Both the position numbers and the translations under genes were made by a program. Below are positions 58,561 through 64,000 of a DNA stretch of 64,000 nucleotides, one piece after another. This DNA is from Hevea brasiliensis (taxonomy: Eukaryota; Streptophyta; Magnoliopsida; Malpighiales; Euphorbiaceae), in NCBI RefSeq assembly GCF_030052815.1, contig NC_079505.1, forward strand, positions 26,242,843 through 26,306,842, in the 5' to 3' direction. The first letter of the stretch is position 1. The number at the start of each line of letters is the position of its first letter. A model generated the notes under the pieces. The model did not search any database, was not told the origin of the DNA, and was given only the letters and a program-made list of their open reading frames with translations.

Positions 58561-59825
58561 GAAACAATGTCAGAAGTCTTATCCTCTTCCCTCTGCCGCA
58601 TAGTGTATACTCTAGCTGGAGCCTCACCTTGTTCTGGCTGGTTCACAATACTCTGACTTCTAGGTGTACTACCCCTACCTCTGCTTCTGCCTCTAATAAT
58701 TGATGGTGAACTCTTTAGGGTAGAAACTTCGGCTGATCCTTCTAATGTAGTAAATGATCCCGAACGGCGTGGACTTATACAATCCTTAGCAAAATGACCA
58801 GTCCCTCCACAATTAATACATGCTCCTATGGCTCTATAACATGCCCCACTATGTGGTTTACCATAAGTTTCACAAAGTCGATCTGACAGTGTATTTCTGG
58901 GTGTCTGCTGAGTTTACTGACCAGATAGGGGTGGTTTCTGCCCAGAAGATCTACCTCTACCCGATTCGCGTGAGCTAGATCCTCCAAAATGTTTCCTCTT
59001 CCCTGAATTACTTTCTGTAGCTTGACCAGTAGCGTTTTTTTGCTTTCTCTTTCTCTTTTGTGTTCTTTTTAACTAACCATTCCAACTAATCCTTTCAAGT
59101 TCCAAAGCTTTTGAAATCAATTCAGAAAAATTATGGTGTCGAAACCCCACCACTTGCATTCTCAAAGTAGGCCTCAATCCGGCCTTAAACCTCTTGCACC
59201 GGTCTCTGGGGGTGGTGACCAAGCTTCCGGCATAATGGCTTAGTCGAGAAAAATCTCGCTTATACTCTGCTATAGTTCTATCCCCTTACTTCAGACTAAA
59301 AAACACTTGTAGCTCTATATCTATATAGGTGTCGGGGACCCATTTCTGCCTGAACTCTCTCAGGAAGTCTGCCCAAGTGAGGACTGGTAGCTCAACCAGG
59401 CTATGGGGGATGGTCTTCCACTATTCATATGCATCCCCTTGTAGAAGTGGAACTGAATATTCAAATTTTAATTCTTCTGCATATTGTATTTTTCTTAAAA
59501 CCCGTTCTATTCTCTCTAACCACTGCTCTGCTTCTAGTGGATCTACTGTGCCCTTGAACTCAGTAGCCCTAAATTTTATCAATTTCTCATACTGCCAAGT
59601 TGGGGGCTGTGGTTATGCTGCAAGGGCTTGTGTCTGAGCTGGTGTTGGCAGATTCCCAGCCATTTGTTGAAACAACGCTGCCATCTGCTGTGCAAACTGA
59701 GCAGGAAACTGCGGTGCTTGAGGAGGAGCTGGAGTGGCTGACCCACTCACATTCTGGAGTGCTGGGGCTTCCCCTTGTGCCTCAGCCTCAACAGACTGTT
59801 CTACGGAATGATCTCCTTCTTCCAT
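58561..59825 (-). pseudogene. Element A gag (broken)
   Basis: Start ATG at 59825 on the minus strand (MEEGDHSVEQSVEAEAQGEA). Capsid motifs ATEFKGTVDPLEAEQWLERI and TIAEYKRDFSRLSHYA, then a basic Ser/Arg linker and the zinc knuckle CINCGGTGHFAKDC, then TMRQREEDKTSDIVSGTFSIF before a stop. Several in-frame stops (for example near 59612, 59420, 59295 and 58918) break it. Same family as element C gag. Confidence 0.88.
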
Positions 59826-59995
59826 TCCCTTTTCAGAAATTTTCTACTCCCTGATAACAAACATAAGAAGGTTGACTCCCGTTAGTTCATATTCATGATG
59901 TAAATATGTCATATGTATCAATTAAGGATACTTGAGCAGTTGTACTTATCAAAGGAAATATTCACATGCATAGTCAAAGTTTAATTAAAAATTAT

Positions 59996-60007
59996 GCTCT
60001 GATACCA
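59996..60007 (-). other. Primer binding site of element A
   Basis: GCTCTGATACCA on the plus strand, 8 bp from LTR D. Confidence 0.88.
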
Positions 60008-60015
60008 CTAAAACA

Positions 60016-63000
60016 TGTCACACCTTACCCCTCTGTAAGGCGTAACATGATCCCGTAGTATACTTAATGAATTACTGAACTTCGCCTATCGATAACCCAT
60101 TAAATACACTACAAGGGATTTTAAAACAATTTTATATCTTTTTGAAGGTGGCGAGAATTTTTGGTAGGAATTAAAAACTTTTAATTGAAGTTTAAAAACT
60201 AAGTAAAATGCTTGATAAATTCTATTTTTCGTAATTTTTATAAAAATTTTGGCAGAGTGCCAGCTGTAATTGAGAAAAACGAAAAATTTTAACCTGTAAA
60301 AAGCACTTCCAAATTGAATTTCAATCACACCCAACCTCTAAATATCTCAAACCAACATCAATAGCAACTATTTAATTCAAAATCCACAATTTCAAATAAA
60401 AAATTATCATCTCAAAACATTTCATAAATTCATGCACATTGCATTCAAAATAAATAATTTGTATTCATAATTTAATTTACAGACATAAAAATCCAAAAGA
60501 TAATATTATTATAATTTACTGTATAACTGCTCAATTTTGCATTAATTAAATATGACACTAAACTATTTACATCAAAATAAACTATAAGGGTATCAATAAA
60601 TACCCATACAAAAATCTCTAAACTGTGCTCCTCTCTTACTGTAGCAGCTCACTCTGCTGTTACGCCTTTTTCCCGATCTGCGACAGCAAAGGAAGCTATC
60701 ACTGAGTATAAATTTACTCAGTGGTGTACAATAAAATTTAAAATACTATAAATAAAACATGCCTTGACAAATCATAATTCAAACATTTTACAATTATGTT
60801 TCACAATTTCAAGTCATATTTTAAATATTTCATAATTTCATTTCACAATCTCCAAAGCTCATTATAACACAAATTTAGTTAAGCAAAGTTAATAAACACA
60901 GTGTTGCTAATCAACAACACAACTTAGGCCATAACATAAAATTTCTAATCATGTCGTGTTGTACACTACGACAAGACAAACTCACCCCACTAATCGAAAT
61001 CAATGAGGGAGGTGGCTAGCTAGCTAATGAGTACTCATCCAAACTCACCTCAGACTGGCAAGCCAGAGAGGGAGGAAAATGATCAAATATCAAACTCAAC
61101 CCCACTAGTGGAGGAGGAACATAGTAAGGGACTGTCATGCCAAGTGTGAATAAAAAATAATTTCAAATCACAATATTTAAATATTTCATACAAACAACAA
61201 ATCACATTTTATCTCAAAATTTCCATTTACAAAGTAGGCAACACAATAATTTTCAAATAAAATTCCCAAAGCCAAAACAATTAAAAACTATTCATATTAC
61301 ATACTAAATCAAATTTCAATAAGAAATACTTAAATAAGTTTATTGTGCACAAACCTCGTAATTAGTCTTTCCTTATTTCACTCCTGTCGATTCCTTTTCT
61401 CGGAAGGCCCTTTTTCCACTGAAGCACACAATTAAGATGTTTCAATATTTATTCAAATTATGTTTAACCGTAATTTTAACAATTAAAATTTTCATTTAAA
61501 CTTTACTTATATAATCCCATAAATTGAGTTCTTTGTGTTCTTGTTTATGGTGGTTACTATTCATTTGACCATTGAGTCAAAATGTTGACTTTTTCACACT
61601 AAATAGGTATATCAATTCTCAATACACCCACATACTACATTTTGAGTGCCTAATTTGTTGGTCTTGGTTGCCATTTCAATTTCTAAGTCTCCTAAGAGAA
61701 AATTCAATTTTTTAGTTTTGGTGCCTTGTTTTGCACTGTTCCATTGGTCTGGTTACTGTGAGAATTTGGCTAAGTGTTCTCTATCAAAGTTATTTCTCAT
61801 TGTCTTATCTTTAATTCTATTTTTGGATCACTCCATTCAGAGTCTTTTAGCCCAAGATATGGGCATTTTACTAAGGCTAGCCGAATAGGTGTTATCCAGA
61901 ATTTCTGGGCACTTTATTGGTTCTGGCAGTTTTGGACAACTAACTTTGGGTGACAATTTCACTTGGTTATGGGCAGAATTTGAGTTAGTGTTCTTGATGA
62001 AAGTTGTAGTGCTATATTATACCTTTCCAATGCCATGAAAATCAGGTCTTTTGAACCTACCTAGCCCAAGTTATGGCCAAATGAACAAACATTGTTCATT
62101 TGGTCATTTTTGCACAGTGGCAGTGCACAATATCCGAATTTGACCTAATTGTTCACTATCTAAATGTCATTTTCTGGGCATGGTCTCTAAATGAAAATTG
62201 TGTCTTTATGTGTCTAATTTCATTCTCAATTGGCCTCACACCAATTGGGTTAGCAGAATTTTAGTTTTGGTCCCTGAAATGGACCTAGGTCAAACTGCCA
62301 GATTGGGACCCCTAACTAATCCAACTTGTATGGAGTTTCTACCAATTCAAACACATCACAAATGGTCCTAATTGACCATTTTCATCCTCAATTAGGGTCA
62401 ATTGCATCAATTGACCATTTTCTCAATTTTCTCCTCGAAATTCAAGAGGCTGAAGAACCCTAATTTAACCAATTCATTCAATTAATGGAATTAAAGTGCA
62501 ATTCCCACATCTACACACTTAATTCAACTTCTCTAACACTTTAATTCCATAAAATCTAAGCAATCTCTATTCCCCTTAAGGCTGGCCGAAAATCCCACTT
62601 AGTCCTCCCATGATGATTTTGTTTGAATTTAGGTTAAATTCTAAGCTAATTGAACTAAAAATATAAGTATTAAACTAAAATTTCAATTTAAATCACTAAC
62701 CTCAATCTTTGATTTCCAACCCTTCAATTCTTCCCTTTTCTCCTTTCTTTTTCTTCTTTAATCTTCTTTTCTAGTTGAGATAGCAATTTTTTGAGGGTTT
62801 AGGGTTGGAATTTATGGGACAAAACCAAGTTATTCAAGCTTAAAAAGCTTGTTAATGGAGGAAACCACGGAGAGAGAGGGACTTGGGGTTTTGGCCGGCT
62901 GGTTGGGGAAGAAAGAGTGAAATTTTTTTTTTCATTTTCTTTGTTTTTAAGTCTAATTAAACTTAATTTGACTTGGTCAAAAATTAGGGTAATTAAAATT

Positions 63001-63585
63001 TTATTTTGACATCATATGTGATGTCACTAAAGTGATGTCATAATTTAATTTTTCATTCTTTTTCTTTTTCCTTTATTTTTCCATTCTTCTTTAATTTAAT
63101 TCTATATTCCAAAATTTTAATTTGCTTGATTTTATTGGACAATTAGGTCAGGAGTCACCTCTAGGGATGAATTGACCAATTTGCCTCTCGCTGGTTTGAT
63201 TAGGTTTGCAAATATTGTAGTATTTCTTCTGGATTCCTGACCTAATTATTTGAACTACTTATCAGCTCTTTTTTGTGATTTTCTCTTTTCCACTAGGTTC
63301 GCAATAGTCCTTAGGACTGCGGTGTCACAATTTCCCGTTCAAAATTAGAGTTATGACTGACCTCGTAGTCACTTCCTGGGCCACCCATCGCTGTGACCCT
63401 CGGATCATTTAACTTTTTATACTTTGTATTTCTTACTTACACTTAACTATCTGATAATTACTATTTATTTTCATTCAAGGCTTTTCTAGATGTCTTAACA
63501 TAATTCTAATCCTTTTAATTGTGCGGACCGACACCAGTCATCGAAATAGTAAATTACACATAACTATGCATATAGGGGTGTTACA
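60016..63585 (-). repeat. LTR D (5' LTR of element A)
   Basis: Starts TGTCACACCTTACCCC and ends TATAGGGGTGTTACA on the plus strand, 3570 bp. Colinear with LTR A, with many scattered differences, so older than element C. Confidence 0.9.
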
Positions 63586-63649
63586 TTGGCAGCTTTGAGC
63601 TGATACGATCCCTAGTGCTGGTAACGGCCCCCAGGCTGGGATCATTACA
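63586..63649 (+). repeat. LTR F, second part
   Basis: After the TTGGC duplication it reads AGCTTTGAGCTG and ends GGCTGGGATCATTACA, matching the end of LTR E. Confidence 0.7.
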
Positions 63650-63827
63650 CTAGCACTATTAAAGTGATGTATTTCTATGTGAATTGTATTTTTCTTGTAA
63701 TGTTATGTTTTATTTTTAAAGGGTAAATTTTTTCTCTTTGTACACCCCTAGTTATTGAACATTTGAGGGCAAATGTTCCCTAGGAAGGAGAGGGGGGGGG
63801 GGGGGGGGGTGAGGAAGAGGGAAAGAA
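63650..63827 (+). mobile_element. Internal 3' end of outer element with G-rich polypurine tract
   Basis: Non-coding, ending in GGAAGGAGAG, a run of about 18-20 G (about 63791-63810) and a GAGGAAGAGGGAAAGAA tract immediately before an LTR start. Confidence 0.6.
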
Positions 63828-64000
63828 TGTAATATCCACCATTTTTTGATGTTAGAATTCCTATTATTGATGGGAAATTATGGTGAAACTTAGAATTTCA
63901 CGAACGGTGGATGCGAGGTGTGTGCCATAGGTGTTAAGTGTTAGGTTGTGAGTTAATGTATGAAGTTTCTTCTCAGGCAGTATGAACTTTGGTAGCTGAA
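63828..64000 (+). repeat. LTR G, start (runs off the window)
   Basis: Starts TGTAATATCCACCATTTTTTG, related to the start of LTR F (TGTAACACCCACC...). Preceded by a polypurine tract, so it is the 3' LTR of the outer element. Confidence 0.65.

Larger units (their letters stand above)
35395..63585 (-). mobile_element. Element A: nested Tekay-like Ty3/gypsy, minus strand
   Basis: LTRs at 35395-38950 (3') and 60016-63585 (5') are direct copies of about 3.56 kb, each reading on the plus strand from TGTCACACCTT to GGGGTGTTACA. A perfect 5-bp duplication TTGGC flanks the whole (35390-35394 and 63586-63590). PBS at 59996-60007, polypurine tract at about 38951-38966. Internal DNA is 57858-60015 plus 38951-39084, split by element B. 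It keeps a broken gag, the start of protease and a decayed integrase/chromodomain end, with RT and RNase H missing. Confidence 0.9.

Noticed and set aside
1..64000. CRISPR arrays, tRNA or rRNA genes, gene clusters
   Set aside because: None is supported. The regular repeats found are LTRs, microsatellites or short tandem duplications.

Overview
This is a eudicot plant nuclear window: AT-rich intergenic DNA, spliced genes with GT-AG introns, villin and glucose-6-phosphate 1-epimerase genes of plant type, and many Ty1/copia and Ty3/gypsy elements using the plant initiator-Met primer site (TGGTATCAGAGC). I cannot name the species from sequence alone. Only two host genes are supported: the last three exons of a villin-type actin-binding protein (6871-7749, +), and a complete eight-exon glucose-6-phosphate 1-epimerase-like gene (19245-28902, +, 316 aa).

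Layout. 1-2507 is a decayed Ty3/gypsy pol (RT, RNase H, integrase, chromodomain-like tail), followed by a probable LTR remnant. 2922-6290 is a frameshifted copia pol, ended by a polypurine tract and a 203-bp 3' LTR (6298-6500). The villin exons start 370 bp further on, so both elements probably sit in a villin intron or form its broken edge. 8.6-19 kb is gene-poor. It holds a SINE-like segment, foldback MITEs (10338-10695, 17110-17570), a Mutator-like nonautonomous element with a 9-bp target-site duplication (12068-13393), a solo Tekay-like LTR (13774-16658) and long AT microsatellites. The epimerase gene carries a TRIM-like miniature LTR element in intron 2 and a second Mutator-like element with a perfect 9-bp duplication in intron 5. 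29-31.6 kb is AT-rich with at least two more foldback elements.

From 31.6 kb to the end the window is one nested stack of related large-LTR Ty3/gypsy elements (Tekay/del-like chromoviruses). An outer element (5' LTR end at 31768, PBS at 31772, next LTR start at 63828) appears to contain an LTR F (33255-35394 plus 63586-63649). F is split by element A (35395-63585, minus strand, duplication TTGGC). A is split by element B (39085-57857, minus strand, duplication ATAAC). B's 5' LTR is split by element C (46580-57160, plus strand). All coding regions in the stack are broken. The elements are structurally informative: C is a chimera with two protease regions, B has lost gag by a deletion between its primer site and protease, B's integrase is interrupted by a 74-bp GT-AG segment whose removal restores frame, and A and C share a degenerate non-coding block.

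I found no tRNA or rRNA gene, no CRISPR array and no bacterial-style operon. The most notable content is this five-deep nest and its recombination scars, not a new protein system.
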